Both the position numbers and the translations under genes were made by a program. 64,000 nucleotides of DNA. Source: Streptomyces sp. NBC_00258. GTDB lineage: Bacteria; Actinomycetota; Actinomycetes; Streptomycetales; Streptomycetaceae. The notes beneath the pieces are model-generated. The model was given only the letters and a program-made list of their open reading frames with translations, was not told the DNA's origin and made no database searches. This document shows, one piece after another, positions 9,357-17,826 of this stretch (the first letter of the stretch is position 1; every line of letters starts with the position of its first letter). Location: NCBI RefSeq assembly GCF_036182465.1, contig NZ_CP108081.1:3286001-3350000 (forward strand). Reading direction: 5' to 3'.

Positions 9357-10537
9357 AGTGAGTCCTGTGCGGAGCGGCGCGACTCGGCGTAGCGCTCGTA
9401 CCGCTCGTAGCGCTCCACGCGGCGCCGGTTGGCGCGCCGGAAGCGGCGCGCGACGAGCCGGGCGAGGTCCGCGGCGCCGACCATGCCGGCCTCGGGGCCG
9501 AGCTGGGCGCGTGCGATCCGGGCCTCGGGGCGGTAGCCGCGGCCGGTCAGGTGCCTGCGGAAGGCGTCGCGGGCCGGGCCGATCAGCAGGTCGTCGGCCG
9601 CGCTGACGCCGCCGCCGATGACGAAGCACGAGGGGTCGAGGGCGGCCGCGAGGTTCGCGATGCCGACGCCGAGCCACTGGCCGATGTCCTGGAGGAGCTC
9701 GATGCACATGGCGTCGCCCTCGCGGGCCAGCTCGGTGATCATCGGGCCGGTGATCTCGGAGATGTCGCCCTTGACGTGCTCGATGATCCCGTACGCCACC
9801 GGGGAGTCGGCGGCGGCGAGTTCGCGGGCCTCGCGGACCAGCGCGTTGCCGGAGCTGTACTGCTCCCAGCAGCCGCGGTTGCCGCAGGGGCAGCGGTGGC
9901 CGCCGGGCACGACCTGCATATGGCCGAACTCGCCGGCGACGCCGAACTTGCCGCGCTTGACCTGGCCGTCCTCCAGGATCGCGCCGCCGATTCCGGTGCC
10001 CAGCGTGATCATGACGAGGTGGTCCTCGCCGCGGCCGGCGCCGAAGCGCCACTCGGCCCAGGCGGCGGTGTTGGCGTCGTTGTCCACCAGGACGGGCACG
10101 GCGAGACGGCCCGAGATGCGGTCCCGCAGGGGCTCGTTGCGCCACGACAGGTGGGGCGCGAACAGGACCCGGTTGCGGTCCGCGTCGACCCAGCCGGCCG
10201 CGCCGATGCCGACCGCGTGCACGTCGTGCCGGTCGGAGAGGTCCAGGACCAGCTCGACGATGGTGTCCTCGACGACCCTGGGGCTCTTGGACTTGTCGGG
10301 GGTCTCGGTGCGGACCTTCTCCAGGATGTTGCCGTCCGCGTCGACGACTCCCGCCATCACCTTCGTACCGCCGATGTCGATGCCGACGGTGGGGACGCGC
10401 GGCGCCGTCAGGTGTGAACGGCGCTCGCGTGTTCCCACGGTGCGCAGGACGGTGGCCCGGCGCGAGCCGATGGGGGCGCCCGCGGCTCTGGCGGAGCCGA
10501 GCGCCCTGGGGAGTGCGAGGTCGCGGTAGGTGCTCAT
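9353..10537 (-). CDS. ROK-family sugar kinase (glucokinase-like)
   Basis: A 394-residue ROK protein. It has the phosphate-binding GIDIGGTK near residue 52, the catalytic Asp in VDNDANTAAW, a second glycine loop ITLGTGIGG, and the zinc/ROK signature C-x-C-G-x2-G-C-W-E (CPCGNRGCWEQ). There is no N-terminal helix-turn-helix, so it is a kinase rather than a ROK repressor. It lies in the same direction as a ribose/xylose-type ABC transporter, 149 bp after the ATPase gene, and likely phosphorylates the imported sugar. It is longer than a minimal glucokinase by about 45 N-terminal residues, so a downstream start is possible. Confidence 0.87.
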   Translation of the reverse strand: MSTYRDLALPRALGSARAAGAPIGSRRATVLRTVGTRERRSHLTAPRVPTVGIDIGGTKVMAGVVDADGNILEKVRTETPDKSKSPRVVEDTIVELVLDLSDRHDVHAVGIGAAGWVDADRNRVLFAPHLSWRNEPLRDRISGRLAVPVLVDNDANTAAWAEWRFGAGRGEDHLVMITLGTGIGGAILEDGQVKRGKFGVAGEFGHMQVVPGGHRCPCGNRGCWEQYSSGNALVREARELAAADSPVAYGIIEHVKGDISEITGPMITELAREGDAMCIELLQDIGQWLGVGIANLAAALDPSCFVIGGGVSAADDLLIGPARDAFRRHLTGRGYRPEARIARAQLGPEAGMVGAADLARLVARRFRRANRRRVERYERYERYAESRRSAQDSL

Positions 10538-10644
10538 CGCGCCGATTCTGCCGCACGTGGGGGTTTGGCCGCACGGCGGCGTCCCTCGCGGCGCCTGGGG
10601 CCGCCCCCGGGAAGCCACGGTCGTCCGTGAGCCGCGCGTTCGTC

Positions 10645-10685
10645 GTGGCTGGTCGCGCAGTTCCCCGCGCCCCTGAAGGGGGAGC
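10645..10685. repeat. Intergenic repeat, family B (copy 2)
   Basis: Copy of the GTTCCCCGCGCCCCT element immediately after the stop of the ABC ATPase gene, with a CCCCT/AGGGG stem. It could act as a weak terminator or mRNA-stabilising hairpin between the transporter and kinase genes. Confidence 0.7.
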
Positions 10686-10686
10686 C

Positions 10687-11556
10687 CTAGTGTGCGGGGT
10701 TCTCCAGCTCGTGGCGCAGGTCGTCCAGCTCGCTGCCGCCCGCCATCTGGCGGGTCAGTTCGTCCAGGGTGATCTCGTCGCGTGTGTGGCTGCCGGTCAT
10801 CGTGCCGCGCTTGAGGAGGACGAAACGGTTGCCCACCAGGTAGGCGTGATGGGGGTTGTGGGTGATCAGGACAACGCCCAGGCCCGCGTCGCGTGCGGCG
10901 GCCACATATTTGAGGACCATGCCGGACTGCTTCACACCGAGGGCGGCGGTGGGCTCGTCGAGGACGAGGACCTTGGCGCCGAAGTGGACGGCGCGGGCGA
11001 TGGCCACGCACTGGCGCTCGCCGCCCGAGAGGGTGCCGATGGGCTGGTCGACGTCGCGCAGGTCGATGCCCATGCGCAGGAGTTCCGCGTGGGTCGTCCT
11101 GCGCATGAGGTCGACGTCCAGACGCTTGAAGGGGCCCCTGCCCTTCCGCGGCTCGGAGCCGAGGAAGAAGTTGCGCCAGACCGGCATCAGGGGCACCACG
11201 GCGAGGTCCTGGTAGACCGTGGCGATCCCGCGGTCGAGGGCCTCGCGCGGGGACGCCGGGCGGGCGTCCTCGCCCTCGATGCGGAAGGTGCCGGCGTCGT
11301 GCTGGTGCAGCCCCGCGATGATCTTGATCAGGGTCGACTTGCCGGCGCCGTTGTCACCGAGGACACAGGTGATCTCCCCCGCGTGGACCTCCAGTGAGAC
11401 ACCCTCCAGTGCGCGGACGTTGCCGTAGTACTTACTGACGTCGTCGAGCTCGACGAGGGCCGTACGCGCGATGGTGCGCGTCGCCCCGGCGGCCCGGGTC
11501 GCCCCGGTGGCCGTCGTCGTCCCGCCGGCCGCCGTCGTCCCGGTCGTCCGCGTCAT
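10687..11556 (-). CDS. Sugar ABC transporter ATP-binding protein (CUT2 type)
   Basis: A 289-residue single ABC domain. Walker A is GDNGAGKST, the signature is LSGGERQ, and Walker B with switch is VLVLDEPTAALG. It is half the length of RbsA/XylG double-cassette proteins, resembling FrcA-type single cassettes that dimerise. The first 30 residues are Thr/Ala/Gly-rich low complexity (MTRTTGTTAAGG...), unusual for the family; the true start may be further in. The ATG overlaps the permease stop (ATGA), which supports the upstream start and a single operon with permease and binding protein. Confidence 0.93.
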   Translation of the reverse strand: MTRTTGTTAAGGTTTATGATRAAGATRTIARTALVELDDVSKYYGNVRALEGVSLEVHAGEITCVLGDNGAGKSTLIKIIAGLHQHDAGTFRIEGEDARPASPREALDRGIATVYQDLAVVPLMPVWRNFFLGSEPRKGRGPFKRLDVDLMRRTTHAELLRMGIDLRDVDQPIGTLSGGERQCVAIARAVHFGAKVLVLDEPTAALGVKQSGMVLKYVAAARDAGLGVVLITHNPHHAYLVGNRFVLLKRGTMTGSHTRDEITLDELTRQMAGGSELDDLRHELENPAH

Positions 11557-12590
11557 TTGGTGGCCTCCGCACGCTTGCGGACCCAGGCGTTCAGCAGGGT
11601 CGCGAGGAGCAGCATCGCTCCGAGGAAGAACTTGAACCAGTCGGGGTTCCACTCCGCGAACACGATGCCCTTGTCGGTCATGCCGAAGATCAGCGCGCCG
11701 ACCGCCGAGCCGATGGCGGAGCCGTGGCCGCCGGTGATCAGACAGCCGCCGATGACGGCCGCGATGATGTACGTCAGCTCCTTGCCGACGCCCTCTCCGG
11801 ACTGGACGACGTCGAAGGAGAAGAGCAGGTGCTGTCCGGCGATCCAGGCGGCGAGGGAGACCCCCGTGTAGAGGCCGATTCTGGTCCTGTCGACCGGGAC
11901 GCCGACCGCGCGGGCCGCGTCTTTTCCGCCACCGACGGCGAAGATCCAGTTGCCGACGCGGGTGCGCAGCAGGATCCAGGAGGCGAGGGCCACCAGGGCG
12001 AGCCACCACAGGATGGTGATCTTGAAGTCGACGCCGCCGACCGTGAGGACCGAGGCGAAGACGGCCCTGGCGGACGCGAAGCCCTCCATGTCGGCGATCG
12101 TCTTCGTGGAGACCGTGCCGCTGATGAGCTTGGTGAAGCCGAGGTTCATCCCGGTCAGCATCAGGAAGGTGCCGAGCGTGATGATGAAACTGGGCAGCCC
12201 GGTGCGGGTCAGCATGAAGCCGTTGAAGAAGCCGACCGCGAGGGTGACCAGGAGCGAGACGCCGACGCCGACCCAGACGTTCGCGGTCATCCGGTAGCTG
12301 AACATCGAGGAGATCAGCGCGGACGACGTCACCATCACGCCCGCGGACAGGTCGAACTCGCCGCCGATCATCAGCAGCGCCACGGGCACCGCCATGATGC
12401 CGATCGTGGAGGCCGCGTACAGGACGGTGCTCAGCCCGGCCGCCCCTACGAAGCTGTCGGCGACCAGCGCGAAGAACAGGAAGACGGCGAGCGCACCGAC
12501 CACCGAGCCGAGTTCGGGGCGGCCGAGCAGCCTGCGCAGCGGCGAGGTCCGCAGAAGCCGTTCGTCCACCGTGAGGGCCGTCGCCGTCAT
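11553..12590 (-). CDS. Sugar ABC transporter permease (CUT2 type)
   Basis: A 345-residue polytopic membrane protein of the RbsC/FrcB family, with about 8-10 hydrophobic segments. The family's conserved loop appears as GGEFDLSAG near residue 93, and the AVIGG-LI-GG-GS segment near the C-terminus contacts the ATPase. It overlaps the binding-protein stop upstream and the ATPase start downstream by 4 bases each. It forms the membrane channel for a pentose/hexose or polyol; the sequence does not fix the substrate. Confidence 0.93.
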   Translation of the reverse strand: MTATALTVDERLLRTSPLRRLLGRPELGSVVGALAVFLFFALVADSFVGAAGLSTVLYAASTIGIMAVPVALLMIGGEFDLSAGVMVTSSALISSMFSYRMTANVWVGVGVSLLVTLAVGFFNGFMLTRTGLPSFIITLGTFLMLTGMNLGFTKLISGTVSTKTIADMEGFASARAVFASVLTVGGVDFKITILWWLALVALASWILLRTRVGNWIFAVGGGKDAARAVGVPVDRTRIGLYTGVSLAAWIAGQHLLFSFDVVQSGEGVGKELTYIIAAVIGGCLITGGHGSAIGSAVGALIFGMTDKGIVFAEWNPDWFKFFLGAMLLLATLLNAWVRKRAEATK

Positions 12591-13591
12591 CGGGTCCCCC
12601 GCTCCGCGTACTGCTCAAGTGCGCCGGCCTGGTCTCTGGTGATGATCTGCGGTCCGGTGAGGACCGGCCTGCCGCCGCCGAGGGTGTCGGCGTTGTACTT
12701 GTGCAGCCAGAGCAGGTCCACGGCCTCGTAGCCCTGGAGGTACGGCTGCTGATCGACGGCGAAGCCGAGGGTGTTGTCCTTGAGCGAGGCCGCCACCTTG
12801 GCGTTGAGGTCGAAGGTGTCGATCTCGGCCTCGCTGCCCGCGTCCTGCCGGGCCTTCACGGCGGTGTCGGCATAGGGGGCGCCGAGGGTGACGACCGCGT
12901 CCACGGACCGGTCGGCCTGGAGCTTGGCGCCTATGGAGGCCTGTACGGCGGACATGTCGGTGCCCTCGACGTACAGGTTGCGCACGGTGCCGTCGAAGGT
13001 CTTCCCGACACCCGCGCAGCGCTGCTCGTGGCCGACGTTGCCCTGTTCGTGGAGTACGCAGAGGGTCTTCTTCCGGCCACGGCGGTTCAGCTCCTCACCG
13101 ACGGCCTCGCCGGCGATCGTCTCGTCCTGACCGATGTGGGTGAGCGCGCCAAACGCCTTGGACGCCGCGGAGCCGGAGTTCACGGTGATCACGGGTATGC
13201 CGGCCTTCGCGGCGCGCGCGAGGGCGCCCTTCATGGCGTCGGGCTTGGCGAGCGTGACGATGACGCCGTCGACGCCCTTGTCCACGGCTGCGTCCACGAG
13301 CTGCGCCTGCTGCTGGGCCTCGTCGTCGTGCGAGTACAGGAACTTGATGTTGTCCTTGACCGCTGCCTGCTCGGCACCGTTCTGGACGATGTCCCAGAAC
13401 GTGTCGCCGTCACCCGAGTGGGTGATCATCGCGAAAGTCCAGCGAGGCGTGTCCACCGCGGCCCTGCCCTGGGCGGACGCCGCCTTGCGGGCGTCCTCGG
13501 CGCGTTTGCCGCCGGTACTGCTGCACCCGGCCAGGGACGCGCCGAGCGCCCCTGCCACCGCGATGCTCACCCAGGTCCGAAACCGTGCCAC
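12587..13591 (-). CDS. Sugar ABC transporter substrate-binding lipoprotein
   Basis: A 334-residue periplasmic-binding-protein-like family I protein of the RbsB/FrcC type. A signal peptide ends in the lipobox LAGC, so it is anchored outside the membrane. The ligand-binding fold is recognisable from FAMITHSGDGDTFW, the GVDGVIVTLA segment and IPVITVNSG. An ATG at 13621 is in frame but lies inside an inverted repeat; GTG 13591 has AGAAGG upstream and leaves a standard signal peptide, so I prefer it. It is the first gene of the transporter operon, which reads away from the GntR gene. Confidence 0.9.
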   Translation of the reverse strand: MARFRTWVSIAVAGALGASLAGCSSTGGKRAEDARKAASAQGRAAVDTPRWTFAMITHSGDGDTFWDIVQNGAEQAAVKDNIKFLYSHDDEAQQQAQLVDAAVDKGVDGVIVTLAKPDAMKGALARAAKAGIPVITVNSGSAASKAFGALTHIGQDETIAGEAVGEELNRRGRKKTLCVLHEQGNVGHEQRCAGVGKTFDGTVRNLYVEGTDMSAVQASIGAKLQADRSVDAVVTLGAPYADTAVKARQDAGSEAEIDTFDLNAKVAASLKDNTLGFAVDQQPYLQGYEAVDLLWLHKYNADTLGGGRPVLTGPQIITRDQAGALEQYAERGTR

Positions 13592-13612
13592 GAGGCCGTG
13601 CCCTTCTTGCTG

Positions 13613-13639
13613 CCGATACATGGAGGTACCAAGTATCGG
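13613..13639. promoter_or_regulatory. Candidate operator of the sugar ABC operon
   Basis: Imperfect palindrome: CCGATAC at 13613-13619 and GTATCGG at 13633-13639 around a centre containing GGTACC. It sits just upstream of the binding-protein start, next to the GntR gene. The outer half TGTCCG (minus strand) is shared with the perfect palindrome in front of the divergent oxidoreductase, suggesting one regulator. Inference only. Confidence 0.55.
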
Positions 13640-13730
13640 ACACGGCGATCACCCATTCGGACGGCGGGTACCGCGCGAGCACATCCCTGCGACCCGGGCG
13701 AGGCCGCGGCGCCCGCCGAGTCGTACGAGG

Positions 13731-14495
13731 TCAGGGGCGTACGAGCAGCTGGAACTCGAAGGAGTAGCGCGAGGCGCGGTACGTGTGGGTGCCGAACTCG
13801 ACGGCTCGGCCCGTGTCGTCGAAGGTGGTGCGCTGCATCGTGAGCAGCGGGGCCCCCTCGGGCTCGCCGAGACGCTCGGCCTCCACAGCCGTGGCGGCGC
13901 GGGCGCCGACGGACTGACGGGCGCTGTGCAAAGTGATGCCCGCGGCGCGCATCAGCCGGTACAGACCGGTGGCCTCCAGCTGCGAGCTGTCCAGGTCGAG
14001 GAGACCGGGCGGCATGAAGTTGCAGAGGTACGCCATCGGCTCGCCGTGGGCCAGGCGCAGCCGCTCCACCCTGTGCACGTCGCTGTCCTCGGCAACCGAG
14101 AGGGCGGCGGCGACCTCGGCCGAAGCCGGGACGACGGTGTTGACGAGGACACGGGTGGCCGGGCGCTGACCGGCCGCCTCCAGGTCGTCGTAGAGGCTGC
14201 TCAGTTCCAGCGGTCGCTTGACCTGGCTGTGTACGACCTGGGTGCCGACGCCTCGACGGCGTACGAGGAGGCCCTTGTCCACCAGTGACTGGATGGCCTG
14301 GCGGACCGTGGGCCGGGACAGGCCGAGGCGTCCGGCGAGCTCGATCTCGTTGCCCAGCAGGCTGCCCGGGGTCAGGGCGCCGTGCTCGATCGCGGCTTCG
14401 AGCTGCTGGGCGAGCTGGAAGTACAGCGGCACCGGGCTGTTCCGGTCGACGCTGAGCTGGAGCGGCACGGTCGGGTCCACGTCTGGTTTGGGCAC
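13731..14495 (-). CDS. GntR-family regulator (HutC subfamily)
   Basis: A 254-residue regulator. The N-terminal winged helix shows the GntR pattern PVPLYFQLAQQLE and LSRPTVRQAIQSLVDKGLL, with the recognition helix near residues 50-65. The C-terminal domain has the UTRA/HutC look (EPMAYLCNFMPPGLLD and a terminal FEFQLLV). GTG 14495 is taken as start because the conserved region begins about 15 residues later. It lies between the sugar ABC operon, read in the same direction downstream, and an inositol-dehydrogenase-like gene, read divergently. It most likely senses the sugar or its phosphate and represses both. Confidence 0.9.
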   Translation of the reverse strand: MPKPDVDPTVPLQLSVDRNSPVPLYFQLAQQLEAAIEHGALTPGSLLGNEIELAGRLGLSRPTVRQAIQSLVDKGLLVRRRGVGTQVVHSQVKRPLELSSLYDDLEAAGQRPATRVLVNTVVPASAEVAAALSVAEDSDVHRVERLRLAHGEPMAYLCNFMPPGLLDLDSSQLEATGLYRLMRAAGITLHSARQSVGARAATAVEAERLGEPEGAPLLTMQRTTFDDTGRAVEFGTHTYRASRYSFEFQLLVRP

Positions 14496-14545
14496 GGGGC
14501 CGAGCGTAGCTCCGGGGGATGATGACGGGAAGTTGTGAGGTTCGA

Positions 14546-14557
14546 TTGTCCGGACAA
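14546..14557. promoter_or_regulatory. Perfect palindrome between gntR and idh
   Basis: TTGTCCGGACAA, a perfect 12-bp palindrome in the 102-bp gap between the divergent GntR and oxidoreductase genes, followed closely by TTGACA at 14562-14567. The position and symmetry fit a GntR dimer operator controlling both directions. Confidence 0.6.
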
Positions 14558-14597
14558 AGCGTTGACAGGGTGTAGGGTCCGCCCTCAGTTTGGTCCC

Positions 14598-15611
14598 ATG
14601 CGCATCGGACTCATCGGGACGGGTCGAATTGGTACATTCCACGCGACCGCCCTCAGCCGGCACCGCGAGGTCGGCGGCTCTCTCATCGTCACGGACGCGG
14701 ACACCGCACGCGCCCGTCGGCTCGCGGACCGCTTGGGCGCCACGGCGGCGCCCGGCGTGGACGAGATCTTCACCTGGGGCGTGGACGCCGTGGTCATCAC
14801 GGCCGCGACCTCGGCCCACGGCGAACTGATCGGTCGGGCAGCACGGGCCGGGCTTCCGGTGTTCTGCGAGAAGCCCATCGCCCTCGACCTGCGGGACACG
14901 TTAACGGCCATCACGGAGGTCGAGACTGCCGGAACGATCCTGCAGATGGGGTTCCAGCGGCGTTTCGACTCCGGGTACACGGCCGCGCGGGAGGCGGTGC
15001 GCTCCGGCTCGCTCGGGCGGCTGCACACCGTGCGTGCCATGACGTCCGACCAGTCGCCGCCGCCGGTCGCCTACCTGCCGCTGTCCGGCGGGCTGTACCG
15101 GGACACGCTGGTGCACGACTTCGACATGCTGCGGTGGGTGACGGGCCGCGAGGTCACCGAGGTGTGTGCGATGGGCTCGGACGCCGGGCCCTCGATGTTC
15201 CGCGACGCGGGCGACATCGACACGGCCGCGGCCGTCCTCACGCTGGACGACGGCACGCTCGCCTCGGCGACGGCGACCCGGCTGAACGGCGCCGGATACG
15301 ACGTCCGCATGGAGCTGGCCGGTGAGCTGGACCAGATCGGGGTCGGGCTCGACGACCGTACGCCGATCGCCTCCACGGAACCGGCCGGGCCGCCTGCCGC
15401 GACGAAGCCGTGGACCGGGTTCCTTGAGCGGTTCGGGCCCGCGTACGAGGCGGAGCTGCATGCGTTCGTCGAGGTCGTGCGCGGGGAGCGGGCCAATCCG
15501 TGTGACGGGCGTGAGGCGTTGCAGGCGCTGCGGATCGCCGAGGCGTGCGAGTTGTCTCGGCGCGAGCGCCGGACGGTACGCCTTGGGGAGATCGCGGGGG
15601 CGCGGGACTGA
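14598..15611 (+). CDS. Gfo/Idh/MocA oxidoreductase, inositol 2-dehydrogenase-like
   Basis: A 337-residue NAD(P)-dependent sugar/polyol dehydrogenase. The N-terminal Rossmann motif is GLIGTGRIGTFHA, the family Lys occurs in EKPI near residue 95, and the catalytic DxxH-like segment is VHDFDMLRW. It resembles IolG. ATG 14598 starts right at the conserved MRIGLIG, though the frame opens at 14535. Codon 102 is TTA (14901-14903), the rare leucine codon read by the bldA tRNA in Streptomyces. It is divergent from the GntR regulator and ends in a shared terminator repeat with the P450 gene. Confidence 0.9.
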   Translation: MRIGLIGTGRIGTFHATALSRHREVGGSLIVTDADTARARRLADRLGATAAPGVDEIFTWGVDAVVITAATSAHGELIGRAARAGLPVFCEKPIALDLRDTLTAITEVETAGTILQMGFQRRFDSGYTAAREAVRSGSLGRLHTVRAMTSDQSPPPVAYLPLSGGLYRDTLVHDFDMLRWVTGREVTEVCAMGSDAGPSMFRDAGDIDTAAAVLTLDDGTLASATATRLNGAGYDVRMELAGELDQIGVGLDDRTPIASTEPAGPPAATKPWTGFLERFGPAYEAELHAFVEVVRGERANPCDGREALQALRIAEACELSRRERRTVRLGEIAGARD

Positions 15612-15615
15612 GGGG

Positions 15616-15796
15616 TTCTCGCCCCCGCCGCCCCTACCCATTCCCGTCACTACTCGGGGGCCGGCCCCCGAACCCCCGCTCCTCAAACGCCGGAGAGGCT
15701 GAGATACCCAGGGGCGCGGGGAACTGCGCACCGGGGGTTCGGGGGCGGAGCCCCTGAGGAAGTGACGGGAATGGGTAGGGGCGGCGGGGGCGAGAA
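15616..15796. terminator. 36-bp perfect inverted repeat, bidirectional terminator (repeat family A)
   Basis: The arms at 15616-15651 and 15761-15796 are perfectly complementary over 36 bases and reach from near the oxidoreductase stop to the P450 stop. The 109-base loop contains further family A repeat sequence (CCTCAAACGCCGG) and a reversed fragment of family B (15710-15730). Since the flanking genes converge, it probably terminates both. Confidence 0.8.
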
Positions 15797-16984
15797 TCAT
15801 CCCCAGCGGAGCGGCAGGCTTCGTACCCCCCGCATCAGCATCCCCGGCAGCCAGCCGCCGGCCGGCCCGTCGAGGGCCAGGTCGGGGCAGCGGTCGAGGA
15901 GGGTGCGGAGCGCCACCCGGGCTTCCAGGCGGGCCAGTGGGGCGCCCAGGCAGTAGTGGATGCCGTGGCCGAAGGCGACATGCCCACGGGCGTCGCGCCG
16001 GATGTCGAAGCGGTCGGGGGCCGGATAACGGACCCCGTCGCGATCGGCCGCGGTGAGGCCGACCATCACCGCCTCCCCCGCCCCGACGGCCGTACCGGCG
16101 ATCTCCAGAGGCTCCGCCGCGTACCGGAACGTCGCGTTCTCCACCGGCCCCTCGTAGCGCAGCATCTCCTCCACGGCACCGTCGAGCAACGTCATGTCGG
16201 CCCGCAGCGCTGCGAGTTGGCCGGGATGGGTGAGCAGCGCGTGGACGCCCCCGGCGAGGAGGTTGACCGTCGTCTCGTGACCGGCGATGAGCAGTACGAA
16301 CGCCATGCCGCGCAGTTCCTGCGGCGAGAGCCGGTCGCCGTCCTCGGCGGTCGTCCGGATGAGGCTGCTGAGCAGGTCGTCGGCGGGCCCGGATCTCTGC
16401 TTGTACTCGATCAGGTCGTTGAGATACGCGGCGAGCTGGACGAACGCCTCGTACTCGCTCTCCCCGCTGGTCGGCGCGACGGCCTCCGTCGAGAGCGCGC
16501 GGAACGCCGCCCGGTCGATCTCCGGCACCCCGAGCAGTTCGCAGATGACGGTGAGGGGCAGCGGGTAGGCGAAGGACTCCACGAAGTCGGCGCGGCCACG
16601 CGGCAGCATCTCGTCGAGCAGGGTGTCCGTGATCTCCTGGACGCGCGGCCTGAGCTTCTCCACCCGGCGCCCGGTGAACTCACGGGCGATGAGGGACCGC
16701 AGCCGTGTGTGCTGCGGCGGGTCGGCGACCAGCAGGTACTTTCCGATCAGCTGCTCGTCGAGGAACGTCACGCCGATCTTCTGGCCGTCCTTGGCGAGGC
16801 GGGGGTCGGCGAGCGCGGCCCGCGCCTCCTCGTACCCGACGATCAGCCAGGTCTCGTGGTGCGCGTCGGGTGCCGGCAGCCGCACCCGGTGGACCGGGCC
16901 GAGCGCGCGCAGTTCCGCGTACACCGGATGCGGGTCCTCGGTGAAAGACGGCCCGTACTTCCCCAGATCGATCACGTCCACCAT
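15797..16984 (-). CDS. Cytochrome P450
   Basis: A 395-residue soluble bacterial P450. The I-helix oxygen-activation motif is AGHETT, the K-helix ExxR is EEMLR, and the heme-binding loop is FGHGIHYCLG, with the cysteine ligand near residue 345. The overall look is of the CYP107/CYP105 group used in antibiotic tailoring or xenobiotic oxidation. No ferredoxin or reductase gene is adjacent, so it relies on partners elsewhere. A strong GGAGGGGGA ribosome site precedes ATG 16984. It converges with the oxidoreductase gene and is 41 bp upstream of the response-regulator stop; the substrate is unknown. Confidence 0.94.
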   Translation of the reverse strand: MVDVIDLGKYGPSFTEDPHPVYAELRALGPVHRVRLPAPDAHHETWLIVGYEEARAALADPRLAKDGQKIGVTFLDEQLIGKYLLVADPPQHTRLRSLIAREFTGRRVEKLRPRVQEITDTLLDEMLPRGRADFVESFAYPLPLTVICELLGVPEIDRAAFRALSTEAVAPTSGESEYEAFVQLAAYLNDLIEYKQRSGPADDLLSSLIRTTAEDGDRLSPQELRGMAFVLLIAGHETTVNLLAGGVHALLTHPGQLAALRADMTLLDGAVEEMLRYEGPVENATFRYAAEPLEIAGTAVGAGEAVMVGLTAADRDGVRYPAPDRFDIRRDARGHVAFGHGIHYCLGAPLARLEARVALRTLLDRCPDLALDGPAGGWLPGMLMRGVRSLPLRWG

Positions 16985-17025
16985 GCGCTTCCCCCTCCGT
17001 TCACTCCAACGCCCACGGCCGGCGG

Positions 17026-17697
17026 CTAGTGCCCGTCCTCCTCCAGGAGTCCGGCGTCGTACGTCAACAGGGCGATCTGCACACGGTTGTTGAGGTCGAG
17101 CTTGGCGAGGATGCGGGAGACGTGCGTCTTGACGGTGGCGACGCTCATGAACAGTCCGGTCGCGATCTCGGCGTTCGAACGGCCCTGGCCCACGGCGACG
17201 GCCACCTCACGCTCACGGTCGTTGAGCGTGGCGACGCGCGTACGGGCGCTCGTGCGCCGGGTGTCGGCCGAGGTGCCCGCGGCGTGGGCCATCAACTGCC
17301 GCGTCACGGTGGGCGAGAGCACGGGATCGCCGGCCGCGACCCGGCGTACCGCGTCGAGGATCTCCGCGGGCGGGGTGTCCTTGAGGACGAAGCCGCCCGC
17401 GCCCGCGCGCAGCGCCCGCAGCACCTGGTCGTCGGCGTGAAAGGTGGTCAGGACGATGACCTGCGGGGCGTCCTTGCGACTCCTGAGCCGTTCGGTGGCC
17501 GCCAGTCCGTCCACCGTGGGCATACGGATGTCCATGAGGACGACGTCCGGGCGCGTGCGGTCGACCAGCGCCTCGACCTCGCTGCCGTCGGCGGCCTCCC
17601 CCACGATCTCGAGGTCGTCGGCGCCGCCCATCATGAAGGAGAGGCCGGCCCTGACCAGTGGGTCGTCGTCGACGAGGAGCAGACGGATCGGAGTCAT
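17026..17697 (-). CDS. LuxR/NarL-family response regulator
   Basis: A 223-residue two-component regulator. The receiver domain has the acidic pocket LLVDDDPLVR, phospho-acceptor Asp in VVLMDIRMP near residue 54, Thr in VIVLTTF and Lys in FVLKD. The C-terminal LuxR helix-turn-helix is LNDREREVAVAVGQGRSNAEIA...VATVKTHVSRIL. ATG 17697 is the natural start. It lies 129 bp downstream of the histidine kinase gene on the same strand and is its evident partner. Confidence 0.94.
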   Translation of the reverse strand: MTPIRLLLVDDDPLVRAGLSFMMGGADDLEIVGEAADGSEVEALVDRTRPDVVLMDIRMPTVDGLAATERLRSRKDAPQVIVLTTFHADDQVLRALRAGAGGFVLKDTPPAEILDAVRRVAAGDPVLSPTVTRQLMAHAAGTSADTRRTSARTRVATLNDREREVAVAVGQGRSNAEIATGLFMSVATVKTHVSRILAKLDLNNRVQIALLTYDAGLLEEDGH

Positions 17698-17826
17698 GGG
17701 CTCACCGTAATGACCCTTCTCCGTCCAACCTTCTGCTTTTCCCCAGCTCATTCGCGGAAGTGCCCCCTCACTCGGTCGTCATAGCAGCGCGCCCGGCTCA
17801 CGCTCCGGCGCGGACCGAGGGTGTGC

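Noticed and set aside
9353..10537. ROK protein as the CsnR repressor of chitosanase
   Set aside because: No N-terminal helix-turn-helix; CPCG ROK signature and context indicate a kinase.
8775..10574. 599-codon minus frame covering the membrane protein and the ROK kinase
   Set aside because: Only its last 193 codons look like protein; the rest is an Arg/Pro-rich shadow of the ROK gene. The real start is GTG 9356.
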